Of a stretch of 64,000 bases of DNA, positions 16,734 to 25,432 are shown in pieces. How positions within the stretch are numbered: position 1 is the stretch's first letter; each line of letters opens with the position of its first letter. The stretch covers positions 1 to 64,000 of the forward strand of contig CAMHPA010000003.1 of NCBI GenBank assembly GCA_946186925.1. Direction: 5' to 3'. Made by a program: the position numbers and the translations under genes. The notes beneath the pieces are model-generated. The model was not told where the DNA came from and ran no database searches. It saw nothing but the letters and a program-made list of their open reading frames with translations. The stretch comes from an uncultured Bacteroidota bacterium (GTDB lineage: Bacteria > Bacteroidota > Bacteroidia > Bacteroidales > SZUA-534).

Positions 16734-18557
16734 TTACGCAAATGTCTGAATATCGTGCAGTTTCTTGTATTGGCCGCCCAGAGCCATCAGTTCGGAGTGG
16801 GTGCCGCGCTCAATAATCTCGCCGTCTTGCAGAACGCAAATCAGGTCGGCGTTCACAACCGTCGAGAGCCTGTGGGCGATGACGATTGACGTGCGGTTTT
16901 CCATCAGGCGGAAGAGTGCGTCCTGAACCAGTTTTTCCGACTCGGTGTCGAGCGCCGAAGTGGCTTCGTCCAAAATCATAATCGGCGGGTTGGCCAGGAT
17001 GGCGCGCGCAATGCTGATGCGCTGCCGCTGACCGCCCGAGAGCTTGCCGCCGCGGTCGCCCACGGTGCTTTGGTAGCCGTCGGGCGTCTCCATAATAAAA
17101 TCGTGCGCGTTGGCGATTTTTGCGGCTTCAATCACCTGTTCCATCGTGGCGTGCTCAACGCCAAAGGCGATGTTGTTGAAAATGGTGTCGTTGAACAGGA
17201 AACTCTCTTGCCCAACGATGCCCATCAATCGCCGTAAGTCGACGATTTTCAAGTCTTTGATGTTGGTGCCGTCAACGTAGATTCCGCCGCCCACCACATC
17301 GTAGAATCGCGGCAGAAGGTCAACCATTGTTGATTTGCCCGAGCCCGACTGCCCAACGAGCGCAACCGTCTGGCCTTTCTTGATAGTCAGGTTTATGTCT
17401 TTCAGAACCAGTTCGTTAACATATTTGAACGATACGTTGCGGTACTCAATGTCGCTGTCGAATTTGGCTATCGGTTTCGGGTTCTCGCTGTCGCGGATGG
17501 CGATTTCGGCATTCAGCAGAGCGTCAATGCGGTCGCTCGAAGCAAGACCTTTCTGAATGCCGTACCAAGCATCGATGAGTTGCTTTGCCGGTGAAATCAT
17601 CTGTGAGAAAATTACCAGATAACCAATGAGTTGTGAGCTTGACAAGGTGCTGTCGCCGCTCAACACAAGGCTGCCGCCAAACCACAGAACAATAATCAGA
17701 ATGAGCGAGCCAAGAAACTCGCTGATTGGGCCGGCAAGGTCGCGGCGGCGCATCATCCGCTTCGATTCGTAGATAAACTGCCGGTTCTCTTCGCGGAAGC
17801 TGCCGTAAACTTTGTCGTGCGCGTTGAACGACTTGATGATTCGCAAACCGCCCAAAGTCTCTTCAATCAGCGACATAAGGCTGCCCAACTTGCTCTGAAC
17901 CACAGTGGATTTTTTGCGCAGCGAGCTGCCTATCCGGCCAACAATTCCACCCGAAATCGGCAGCATAATCAGCACGAAAATGGTGAGTTTGGGGCTCATA
18001 TAAACGAGCAGCACCATCGATGCAATCAGCGTTATCGGGTCTTTGAAAATCACGTCGAACGAGCGCAGAACCGAAGTTTCAACTTCGTTCACATCGTTGG
18101 TCATTCGCGACATCACATCGCCCTTGTGCTCATCGGAATAGAACCCGAGCGATAGACGTGTAATCTTGTTATACAGTGAGTTACGCAGGTCGCGGATGAT
18201 GCCGTAGCGGATGTTTATCATCGCCAGTTTCGATGTGTACCAGAATCCGGTTTTCAGGAAAATGGCCGCCATAATAAACGCCGACAGATAGAGCAGCGCC
18301 GTTGACTTGCCGTAGGTGTTTATCACATTGACTAAGTGATAGTTGAATATGTTTATAACCGACTCGCCGGTCCAGTCGAACTCAACAAGCTCGGGCGTCT
18401 CGATTGTCTGGTCGAACAGCACATTCAGAAACGGAATAACCATTGTAAATGAGCACAATCCGGCTATGGCCGATATGCCGACAAACAGAAAATTCAATAT
18501 GGCTTGCCCTGTGTATTTCGGAAAAACATATTGCAGTATTCGCTTTAGTCCTTTCAT
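16734..18557 (-). CDS. ABC transporter, fused permease/ATPase (MsbA-like)
   Basis: This 607-aa half-transporter has six TM helices in residues ~17-330 and a nucleotide-binding domain from ~355. Walker A is GQSGSGKST (~402), the signature is LSGGQRQR (~505), Walker B is IMILDEATSALD (~525), and the switch His is in IAHRLSTV. This architecture is that of lipid exporters such as MsbA, which flips lipid A-core. It lies 10 bp after purB and just before the YejM-like gene. MsbA versus another type-IV exporter cannot be settled from sequence alone. Confidence 0.85.
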   Translation of the reverse strand: MKGLKRILQYVFPKYTGQAILNFLFVGISAIAGLCSFTMVIPFLNVLFDQTIETPELVEFDWTGESVINIFNYHLVNVINTYGKSTALLYLSAFIMAAIFLKTGFWYTSKLAMINIRYGIIRDLRNSLYNKITRLSLGFYSDEHKGDVMSRMTNDVNEVETSVLRSFDVIFKDPITLIASMVLLVYMSPKLTIFVLIMLPISGGIVGRIGSSLRKKSTVVQSKLGSLMSLIEETLGGLRIIKSFNAHDKVYGSFREENRQFIYESKRMMRRRDLAGPISEFLGSLILIIVLWFGGSLVLSGDSTLSSSQLIGYLVIFSQMISPAKQLIDAWYGIQKGLASSDRIDALLNAEIAIRDSENPKPIAKFDSDIEYRNVSFKYVNELVLKDINLTIKKGQTVALVGQSGSGKSTMVDLLPRFYDVVGGGIYVDGTNIKDLKIVDLRRLMGIVGQESFLFNDTIFNNIAFGVEHATMEQVIEAAKIANAHDFIMETPDGYQSTVGDRGGKLSGGQRQRISIARAILANPPIMILDEATSALDTESEKLVQDALFRLMENRTSIVIAHRLSTVVNADLICVLQDGEIIERGTHSELMALGGQYKKLHDIQTFA

Positions 18558-18567
18558 TATCAGCTTT

Positions 18568-19917
18568 TTAGAAATAAATACCAGTGTAGTTGTGCGGTGT
18601 AATCTTCATCATTTCTTCTTTCACCGAGTCGCTAACGTTCAGTGTCTGAATGAATTCGTGAATCGATTGCTCGGTAACCTTCGAGTTGGTGCGCGTCAGT
18701 TCCTTGAGCGTCTCGTAGGGTTTCGGGTAGCCCTCGCGGCGCAGAATGGTTTGCAGGGCTTCGGCAACCACGCTCCAGTTGGCTTCAAGGTCGCTCTTCA
18801 GTTTGTCTTCGTTAAGTATCAGTTTTCCAAGGCCTTTCTGCAGCGATTTGAGTGCGATGACAGTGTGGCCGAGCGGTACGCCGATGTTGCGCAGAACGGT
18901 CGAGTCGGTCAGGTCGCGCTGCATACGCGAGATGGGCAGTTTGGCCGAGAAGTGCTCAAACACAGCGTTTGCCACGCCCAGGTTGCCTTCGGCGTTCTCA
19001 AAATCGATTGGGTTCACCTTGTGCGGCATTGCCGACGAGCCAACTTCGCCCGCCTTGATTTTCTGCTTGAAATACTCCATCGAGATGTATGTCCAGATGT
19101 CGCGGCAAAGGTCGATGAGTATGGTGTTGATGCGTTTGAAGTTGTCGAAGATGGCGCCAAGGTCATCGTAATGAGCAATTTGCGTGGTTGTTTGCAAGCG
19201 CTCCAGATGCAGAATGTTGCCCACGAAATTGTTGGCGAACTCAACCCAGTCAATCTCGGGATAGGCCACCATATGGGCGTTGAAGCCGCCTGTGGCGCCG
19301 CCGAATTTTGCCGAGCACGGAATGCTCTTGAGCAGTTCCAACTGCTTGTTGAGCCGCTCGACAAACACCATCAACTCTTTGCCAAGTCGCGTCGGTGAAG
19401 CGGGCTGACCGTGAGTGTGCGCCAGCATTGCCACGTGCTTCCACTGCTCGGCCATATCGGCCAATGTGTTGATAATCTGCTCGATGAGCGGATAGTAGAC
19501 ATCTTTTATCGCGTCGCGCAGCGAGTAGGGGATAGCCGTGTTGTTGATGTCCTGCGATGTCAGACCGAAATGGATAAACTCCTTGTAATCAGCCAATCCC
19601 AACACGTCGAACTTCTCTTTCAGGAAATACTCAACCGCCTTCACATCGTGGTTGGTGGTCTTCTCTATCTCTTTGATACGCAGCGCATCATCGAACGAAA
19701 AGTCGTTGTAGATTTTGCGGATTTTGTCGAAGCAGTTTTTGTCAACGCCCGCCAAATTCTTGAGCGGAATGTTGCAAAGTGCTATAAAATACTCACATTC
19801 AACCAAAACGCGGTAGCGGATGAGTCCGAATTCCGAGAAATAGTTGTCGAGCGATTCGGTTTTTGAGCGATAGCGGCCGTCAATGGGGCTTATTGCTGTC
19901 AATTCGTTGAGTTCCAT
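18568..19917 (-). CDS. purB: Adenylosuccinate lyase
   Basis: This 449-aa enzyme of purine synthesis cleaves SAICAR and adenylosuccinate. Signatures are SSAMPHKVNPI near residue 295 (fumarase/lyase family), HFGLTSQDINNTA, and the early MELNELTAISPIDGRY motif typical of the E. coli-type PurB. Length matches the family (about 450-456). It is first in the purB-ABC-YejM-like unit. The leader upstream (19918-20081) holds heptad-like repeats and a strong palindrome. Confidence 0.93.
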   Translation of the reverse strand: MELNELTAISPIDGRYRSKTESLDNYFSEFGLIRYRVLVECEYFIALCNIPLKNLAGVDKNCFDKIRKIYNDFSFDDALRIKEIEKTTNHDVKAVEYFLKEKFDVLGLADYKEFIHFGLTSQDINNTAIPYSLRDAIKDVYYPLIEQIINTLADMAEQWKHVAMLAHTHGQPASPTRLGKELMVFVERLNKQLELLKSIPCSAKFGGATGGFNAHMVAYPEIDWVEFANNFVGNILHLERLQTTTQIAHYDDLGAIFDNFKRINTILIDLCRDIWTYISMEYFKQKIKAGEVGSSAMPHKVNPIDFENAEGNLGVANAVFEHFSAKLPISRMQRDLTDSTVLRNIGVPLGHTVIALKSLQKGLGKLILNEDKLKSDLEANWSVVAEALQTILRREGYPKPYETLKELTRTNSKVTEQSIHEFIQTLNVSDSVKEEMMKITPHNYTGIYF

Positions 19918-19919
19918 AT

Positions 19920-20081
19920 CTTTATATAAGTTTTAAGTTCTGAAGTTATAAGTTTCAAGTTATAAGTTTGTTTATAAATTTAGAAACAACATAGAGACGC
20001 AACACATTGCGTCTCTATGTTATAAAATCGGCTCAATATTAATACTAATAATCCTAATTCCTAACTCCAAAATCCTAAATT
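19920..20081. repeat. Intergenic palindrome (GCGTCTCTATG family) and heptad repeats
   Basis: AACATAGAGACGCAA (19988-20002) and TTGCGTCTCTATGTT (20007-20021) form a perfect 15-bp inverted repeat with a 4-nt loop. Around it lie A/T-rich heptad-like strings (TATAACTT-type at 19930-19975; TAATTCCTAACTCC at 20050-20065). A related palindrome sits 1 kb away at 21022. It lies between fabD and purB, both minus strand, so it could act in the fabD 3' end or simply be a dispersed repeat. Confidence 0.6.
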
Positions 20082-20966
20082 TTAAAGTTCGTTTTGTGCT
20101 GCAGTGGCCGTAATGTCGCGGTTGATTTTGCGCATAAGTCCTTGAAGAACAGCGCCAGGACCAACTTCAACAATCTCAGTCAGGCCGTTGGCAATCATAT
20201 TCTGCATTGTCTGCGTCCAACGCACCGGCGACGTGAGCTGAGCCACAAGGTTTTTCTTTATTTCAGCCGGGTCGGTGACGGGGCTTGCTGTAACGTTTTG
20301 ATAAACAGGACAAACAGGTGCCGAGAACGATACTTCGTTGATGGCTTTCTCGAGTTCGGCGCGGGCCGGTTCCATCATTGGTGAGTGGAAACCGCCGCTC
20401 ACCGACAACTTCAACGCGCGTTTGGCGCCCATCTCGGAGAATCGGGCAATGGCCTTGTCGATGCCTTCGTTGGTGCCCGAAATAACCAATTGTCCGGGGC
20501 AGTTGTAGTTGGCCGGAACAATGCCGTCGATTTCAGAGCAAACTTGCTCAATAACAGCATCTTCCATACCAATAATAGCTGCCATTGTCGATGGATTCAG
20601 CTCGCAAGCCTTCTGCATTGCCTGAGCACGTTTCGAAACCAATGTCAGACCATCGTCGAACGACAGAGCGCCGGCAGCCACCAAAGCAGAGAATTCGCCA
20701 AGTGAGTGGCCTGCGGTCATATCGGGTTTAAACTTGTCGCCCAGCACTTTAGCCATTATCACCGAGTGCAAGAAAACGGCAGGTTGCGTTACTTTTGTCT
20801 GTTTCAAATCGTCGTCGGTGCCGCTGAACATCAGGCTTGTAATGTCGAAGCCGAGAATCTTGTTTGCGCGGTCGAAAAGTTCTTTGGCCAAAGCCGAATT
20901 GTCGTACAGGTCCTTGCCCATACCCACAAATTGCGACCCCTGTCCGGGGAATACAAATGCTTTCAT
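20082..20966 (-). CDS. fabD: Malonyl-CoA:acyl carrier protein transacylase
   Basis: This 294-aa enzyme loads malonate onto ACP for fatty-acid synthesis. It shows FVFPGQGSQFVGMG at the start, the nucleophile Ser88 in GHSLGEF, and the SVSGGFHSPMM segment with the catalytic His. Length fits the family. It lies 124 bp downstream of folE and is probably read with it or from its own promoter. Confidence 0.95.
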   Translation of the reverse strand: MKAFVFPGQGSQFVGMGKDLYDNSALAKELFDRANKILGFDITSLMFSGTDDDLKQTKVTQPAVFLHSVIMAKVLGDKFKPDMTAGHSLGEFSALVAAGALSFDDGLTLVSKRAQAMQKACELNPSTMAAIIGMEDAVIEQVCSEIDGIVPANYNCPGQLVISGTNEGIDKAIARFSEMGAKRALKLSVSGGFHSPMMEPARAELEKAINEVSFSAPVCPVYQNVTASPVTDPAEIKKNLVAQLTSPVRWTQTMQNMIANGLTEIVEVGPGAVLQGLMRKINRDITATAAQNEL

Positions 20967-21021
20967 TTCAATGTAATATGTTTAAAATTTCGAAGTTTCA
21001 AATTGAGATTCCAAGCAAACC

Positions 21022-21049
21022 GTAAAGACGTGGCGCGCCGCGTCTCTAC
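21022..21049. repeat. Imperfect palindrome, GCGTCTCT family
   Basis: GTAAAGACG...CGTCTCTAC is an imperfect inverted repeat around GGCGCGCC, between folE and fabD. The outer sequence matches the palindrome at 19988-20021, giving two copies of the same short repeat family within about 1 kb. Confidence 0.5.
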
Positions 21050-21090
21050 TTATAATCTCGAAACATCGAAACACAATTCTTGTGCCAAAA

Positions 21091-21714
21091 TCAATGAAGT
21101 TTCTTGCCTAAAAGATTTATGAATTCGGCGCGGGTGGCGTTGCTCTTCATAAACAATCCGGTGAAAGCCGACGTGGTGGTGCACGATTCCTGTTTTTCAA
21201 CGCCGCGCATCATCATACACATATGTTGCGCTTCAATCACCACCGCCACGCCAAGCGGGTGCAGCGTCTGCTGAATGCAGTCCTTGATTTGGTTTGTGAG
21301 CCGTTCCTGCACCTGAAGCCGCCGCGAGTAGGCGTCAACCACGCGCGCAATCTTGCTCAAGCCGGTGATGTAGCCGTTCGGAATGTAGGCCACGTGTGCC
21401 TTCCCGAAGAACGGCAGCATATGGTGCTCGCAGAACGAGAACACTTCTATGTCTTTGACAATCACCATCTGCGAGTATTGCTCTTTGAACATCGCGCTTT
21501 GCAGAATTTCTTTTGGATCCTGATAGTAGCCTTGCGTAAGGAACTGCAGCGCCTTTGCTATGCGCTCGGGTGTTTTTTTCAGGCCCTCGCGTTCGGGGTC
21601 TTCGCCCAGATTGGTGATAACTTGCCTGTAAAGGTCGGTCAGCGCCGCGGTTTGCGCGGTGTTGTACTCGTTTTTGCGTCGGTAACTGAAGTCGTCGATT
21701 TCTTCTAAATCCAT
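21091..21714 (-). CDS. folE: GTP cyclohydrolase I (type I)
   Basis: The track start at 21744 is GTG; the ATG at 21714 is preferred (207 aa). The enzyme makes 7,8-dihydroneopterin triphosphate for folate/pterin or queuosine synthesis. Zinc ligands are C95 and H98 ([10 protein letters not shown]) and C166 ([11 protein letters not shown]), and the [23 protein letters not shown] stretch is the family signature. A -7 box lies just upstream. A NIF3-type protein also occurs in the window, but the two are unrelated folds. Confidence 0.95.
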   Translation of the reverse strand: MDLEEIDDFSYRRKNEYNTAQTAALTDLYRQVITNLGEDPEREGLKKTPERIAKALQFLTQGYYQDPKEILQSAMFKEQYSQMVIVKDIEVFSFCEHHMLPFFGKAHVAYIPNGYITGLSKIARVVDAYSRRLQVQERLTNQIKDCIQQTLHPLGVAVVIEAQHMCMMMRGVEKQESCTTTSAFTGLFMKSNATRAEFINLLGKKLH

Positions 21715-21775
21715 ATCTGTCAACCATTTTGCGGACGTTGGCACGATTGCCTGACTGCCGCTGAAAGTTAGGCCG

Positions 21776-21783
21776 CAAAGGTA
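21776..21783 (-). promoter_or_regulatory. Promoter -7 box for folE
   Basis: On the minus strand this reads TACCTTTG, a perfect TAnnTTTG -7 element about 60 nt upstream of the folE ATG. No clear -33 TTTG was seen at 19-21 nt. Confidence 0.5.
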
Positions 21784-21909
21784 GCCTAAAATTGGAAATA
21801 ACGAAAAATGGTTGAAAGATCAGTGGATGGGAGTTTCCTTAATCTTTTATATTCTCATTCAAGATGTCGCTGGCGGAATAACGGCCAATAGTGGTTGTTA
21901 ACTTTAGTT

Positions 21910-22440
21910 TTAGTTCAATTGAAAATTAATTGGAATGGTGTACAATACTTTTACAGGTCTTCCTTGAATTTTACCCGGTTCCCACTCGGGTATACTCCTC
22001 ACTACTCTCATTGCTTCAGCATCCAAAACCGGGTGAGCGCTTTTGATCAAATTCACGTTTTCTATTTTGCCTTTTTCGTTAATTACAAACTGAACGCAAA
22101 CACTTCCTGTAATACTGCTGTCTTTAGCAGCATTGGGGTATTGGCAATGCTCGGCAAGATATTTTCGCAATGCCAGTTCACGTTCAGGCAATTTATCATA
22201 TTCGTCAACTATAGTAGATTTATACACAGTGTCAATTGTGTTGGTTTCAAGGTTGGGCAACAGCATCATAGTATAAGGAATATCGTCAATATATATTGTA
22301 TCTACGGGATTGTTTCCCGCATTTAGTGTAGGAAACATAGTGCAGTCTGAAATAAGTTCTTGGTCTTGAGCATAGCTTGTTGTGTAATTTGCAATAAATG
22401 CAATTATTAGAATTGTTTTGAATGTAAGTCTCGTGTTCAT
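21910..22440 (-). CDS. Secreted TonB C-terminal-domain protein
   Basis: The track start is TTG; the ATG at 22440 is preferred (176 aa). It has a signal peptide (LTFKTILIIAFIANYTTSYAQ) rather than a long TonB anchor. The C-terminal TonB_C domain (about residues 85-176) shows LRKYLAEHCQYPNAAKDSSITGSV, FVINEKGKIENV, ILK/LIKSAHPVLDAEAMRVV and IPEWEPGKIQGRPV. No Pro-rich periplasm-spanning linker is present, so it is more likely a soluble or surface TonB_C-like protein than a true energy transducer. It is separated from its neighbours and shares no operon. Confidence 0.8.
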   Translation of the reverse strand: MNTRLTFKTILIIAFIANYTTSYAQDQELISDCTMFPTLNAGNNPVDTIYIDDIPYTMMLLPNLETNTIDTVYKSTIVDEYDKLPERELALRKYLAEHCQYPNAAKDSSITGSVCVQFVINEKGKIENVNLIKSAHPVLDAEAMRVVRSIPEWEPGKIQGRPVKVLYTIPINFQLN

Positions 22441-23077
22441 ATTTGTAAGAGAATAATTATGAGTCAAAACTAATAAAATAACAAAAGGGATATCCTTGTT
22501 TTATACATTTTCAATGTTGCATTATGAGTGTTCTGTTAAGTCTGAACTTTGAATCGCCCCAAAGGGGCAAAACAATATAGCCCAAGGCAAGCGAAGCGGC
22601 GCCTTGGGAAAAGAAGCGATCATTGAATGGCGCCCTGTAAGGGCAAAAGTTTTGTTTTCTTGGGGCAATAGGAGTCTTTTGCCCTTTCAGGGCGATGCCG
22701 GCATTGCACTTATACCCAAGGCGTTGCCTTGGGCTATGCGCTTTAGCCCTTTCAGGGCGATGAATTGCAGATTTAAATCACATTGCACTGACATTCAGGG
22801 TATTGCCAACCTTGGGCGATTTGTATATTTGGCAATGAACGAACCTTTTGAGTATAATCTATAATTAATCACGAACCTAAGGCACCCAGCATTTTTTGCA
22901 ACCAAGTTGCACCAAAAACCGTTACCTTTGCACCCCGAAAAAATATCACGGAATAAACCTATGACACACAATCTATTGTGATTTTTTATCGAAAAAAAAC
23001 GAAAAAATGCGCGACCAACTGCAACCTTTTGATGTTTTCCGCATCATTAGAGCGTGAAAAAAAATAAAACTAACAAA
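22441..23077. repeat. Long inverted-repeat element in an intergenic region
   Basis: No real gene lies here; the 86-aa track ORF 22604-22864 is translated repeat. Between 22553 and 22762 six modules are arranged symmetrically. On the left are CGCCCCAAAGGGGC, CCCAAGGC..GCCTTGGG and CGCCCTGTAAGGGCAAAAG. On the right are CTTTTGCCCTTTCAGGGCG, CCCAAGGCGTTGCCTTGGG and GCCCTTTCAGGGCGATG. The halves are mutual reverse complements, so the whole could fold into one long hairpin. The rest (22765-23077) holds A/T-rich DNA and the receptor promoter. Confidence 0.65.
22923..22930 (+). promoter_or_regulatory. Promoter -7 box for the TonB-dependent receptor
   Basis: TACCTTTG is a perfect -7 match. A TTTG lies at 22895-22898, 24 nt away, longer than the usual 19-21 nt. 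The predicted mRNA leader is about 140 nt. Confidence 0.45.
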
Positions 23078-25426
23078 ATGAAGAAAATTATCTGGCTGTT
23101 GGGCATTTGTGCACTGACAGCAAAAACAACAGTGGCGCAACAACTTGCGGTGGCTATTCCACAAGGAAAACACACGGTTAGCGGTACGGTGTCGGACGCG
23201 TCAACGGGCGAGGAACTGATTGGCGCTACAGTTTACATTAAAGAGTTGGGCGCAGGAACCATCACCAACACTTACGGCTTCTACAGCCTGACGGTGGCCG
23301 ATGGCGACTACGAACTGGTGGCGCAGTTTATGGGCTACACGCCAGTGAAGAAGAAAATCAGCCTGACGCAGAACATCAAGGTGAATTTCAGTCTTGAAAC
23401 TGCCACAACCGAAATTGCTCAGGTTGATGTGAAAGGAGAGAAGCTCAACAAGAATCTGGTGAAGCCCGATATGGGAATGGAAAAACTGCAGATTGCCACC
23501 ATCAAGAGCATTCCCGCGCTGTTCGGCGAGACCGATGTTATTAAGAGCATTCAGTTTCTGCCTGGCGTCGGCACTTCGGGCGAAGGATTTATCGGCTACA
23601 ACGTGCGCGGCGGCGGCACGGGGCAGAATATGATGCTGCTCGACGAAGCCACTGTTTACAATGCCGCCCACCTGTTCGGAATTTTTTCGGTGTTCAACAA
23701 CGATGCCTTGAAAGACGTGAAATTCTACAAGGGCGGAATGCCGGCAGAGTACGGCGGCCGCCTGTCGTCGCTGCTCGACGTGCGAATGAAGGAGGGCAGC
23801 CCGCAGAAATTCGGCGTGAACGGCGGCATTGGCCTGCTGTCGAGCCGTCTGACCATTGACGGCCCGATTATAAAAGACCGCTGCTCGTTCATTGTGTCGG
23901 GGCGCCGCTCGTATATGGATATTTTCTTCCCGCTCTACCGCGACCAGATTCCCGACGACACCAAGCTTTACTTCTACGATATGAACGCCAAAGTCAACTT
24001 CAAGGTGAACGACAACAACCGCCTGTTTGCCTCGGGTTATTTTGGCCGCGATGTGATGAACTACGCCGGCGCGATGCAGATTGACTACGGAAACCGCACT
24101 CTCACAACGCGTTACAACCATTTGTTCAACGACCGTCTGTTCTCGAACCTGTCGGTCATCTATTCGCACTTTATGTACGGATTGGAGGAGAGCGACACCC
24201 GCTGGGAATCGTCAATTCGCGACTGGAACATCAAGGGCGACCTGACATTCTTTGCCAACCCCAAGAGCACCATCAAGGGCGGTTTCCAATCAACCTACCA
24301 CAAGTTCACGCCGTTCATTGTGAAGGCTGGCGCCAACAGCCCCAACTATATGAAGAATGTGTCGGAATACAACAAGTCGCTTGAGCACGCAGTCTATGTG
24401 TCGAACGAGGCTAAAATCGGCGGACTTATCGATGTTGACTATGGCGTTCGCCTGTCGATGCTGCAGAACATTGGCAAAGCCGATGTGGTGAACCTCGACG
24501 AGAATTACAACATTGTTGACACAACACACTATGGCAAAGGCGTTTTCAACACGTATAAGGGATTTGAGCCGCGCTTTTCGCTCAATATCCGCTTGACGGA
24601 CCACAACAGCATCAAGGCCAACTTCCAGCAGACCTACCAGTATGTGCACCTGGCCAGCAACACAATGTCGCCGCTGCCCATCGACTCGTGGTTTGCCAGC
24701 AACCCCAACGTGAAACCTGAAAAATGCCGGATGGTGTCGCTGGGCTATTTTCATAATTTCCAGCAAGATGCGTACGCTTTTTCGGCCGAGACCTATTATA
24801 AGAAAATGTACGATGTGGTCGATTTCAAAGACCACGCCGATATGTTTGTCAGCGACGACATTGCCTCGCAAATCCGCACTGGCCAGGGCTATTCGTATGG
24901 TCTTGAGCTGATGCTGAAGAAGCAGGAAGGCCGATTCACGGGCTGGATTAGCTACACCTATTCGCGCACCTTCACCAAGGTTGCGACAATCAACAACGAC
25001 GAGTATTACCCGTCGAACTACGACAAACCGCACGACCTGTCGGTGGTGGCAACCTACGATGTGCTGCCGCGTCTGCACCTGTCGCTCAACTGGGTTTACT
25101 CAACTGGCGCGCCGCGTACCTTGCCCACGGGGCGTTTCGAGTACAACGGCGTGATTGCCCCTGTTTACGCCGAGCGCAACAAACTGCGCCTGCCCGACTT
25201 CCACCGTTTGGACCTTTCGGCCACCTTCGACCTGAAAACCGTCGAGCGCAAAGGCCGCCCCTGGCTCGAGCAGAACCTGAATCTGTCAATCTACAACGTT
25301 TACAACCGCCACAATGCGGCAAGCATAATGTTTGAGCAGGACGAGCACGACCCGTCGGTGATGACCGCTGAAAAACTCTATATGTTCAGCATTTTCCCTT
25401 CGGTTACCTATAACTTCAAATTCTAA
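23078..25426 (+). CDS. TonB-dependent outer-membrane receptor with CarboxypepD_reg-like domain
   Basis: The track start at 23054 is GTG; ATG 23078 is preferred (782 aa) because a signal peptide (MKKIIWLLGICALTAKTTVAQ) begins there. Residues ~30-115 form a carboxypeptidase-regulatory-like beta-sandwich (VSGTVSDASTGEELIGATV, GFYSLTVADGDYELVAQF). A plug domain follows (~125-235: IKSIPALFGETDVIKSIQFLPGVG, YNVRGGGTGQNMMLLDEATVY), then a 22-strand barrel ending SVTYNFKF. No SusD partner is nearby. Instead two DUF4249 lipoproteins follow, the first 6 bp downstream, a pairing common in Bacteroidota. The substrate is unknown. Confidence 0.9.
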   Translation: MKKIIWLLGICALTAKTTVAQQLAVAIPQGKHTVSGTVSDASTGEELIGATVYIKELGAGTITNTYGFYSLTVADGDYELVAQFMGYTPVKKKISLTQNIKVNFSLETATTEIAQVDVKGEKLNKNLVKPDMGMEKLQIATIKSIPALFGETDVIKSIQFLPGVGTSGEGFIGYNVRGGGTGQNMMLLDEATVYNAAHLFGIFSVFNNDALKDVKFYKGGMPAEYGGRLSSLLDVRMKEGSPQKFGVNGGIGLLSSRLTIDGPIIKDRCSFIVSGRRSYMDIFFPLYRDQIPDDTKLYFYDMNAKVNFKVNDNNRLFASGYFGRDVMNYAGAMQIDYGNRTLTTRYNHLFNDRLFSNLSVIYSHFMYGLEESDTRWESSIRDWNIKGDLTFFANPKSTIKGGFQSTYHKFTPFIVKAGANSPNYMKNVSEYNKSLEHAVYVSNEAKIGGLIDVDYGVRLSMLQNIGKADVVNLDENYNIVDTTHYGKGVFNTYKGFEPRFSLNIRLTDHNSIKANFQQTYQYVHLASNTMSPLPIDSWFASNPNVKPEKCRMVSLGYFHNFQQDAYAFSAETYYKKMYDVVDFKDHADMFVSDDIASQIRTGQGYSYGLELMLKKQEGRFTGWISYTYSRTFTKVATINNDEYYPSNYDKPHDLSVVATYDVLPRLHLSLNWVYSTGAPRTLPTGRFEYNGVIAPVYAERNKLRLPDFHRLDLSATFDLKTVERKGRPWLEQNLNLSIYNVYNRHNAASIMFEQDEHDPSVMTAEKLYMFSIFPSVTYNFKF

Positions 25427-25432
25427 ACTGCG

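Noticed and set aside
18343-19398. 351-aa plus-strand ORF
   Set aside because: Lies opposite purB, whose signature motif is intact on the minus strand.
22604-22864. 86-aa ORF
   Set aside because: Its residues (SPFQGDAG, SPFRAMN) come from the GGGC/CCCTTTCAGGG repeat modules.
23201-24169. 322-aa minus-strand ORF
   Set aside because: Shadow of the TonB-dependent receptor, caused by its codon bias.
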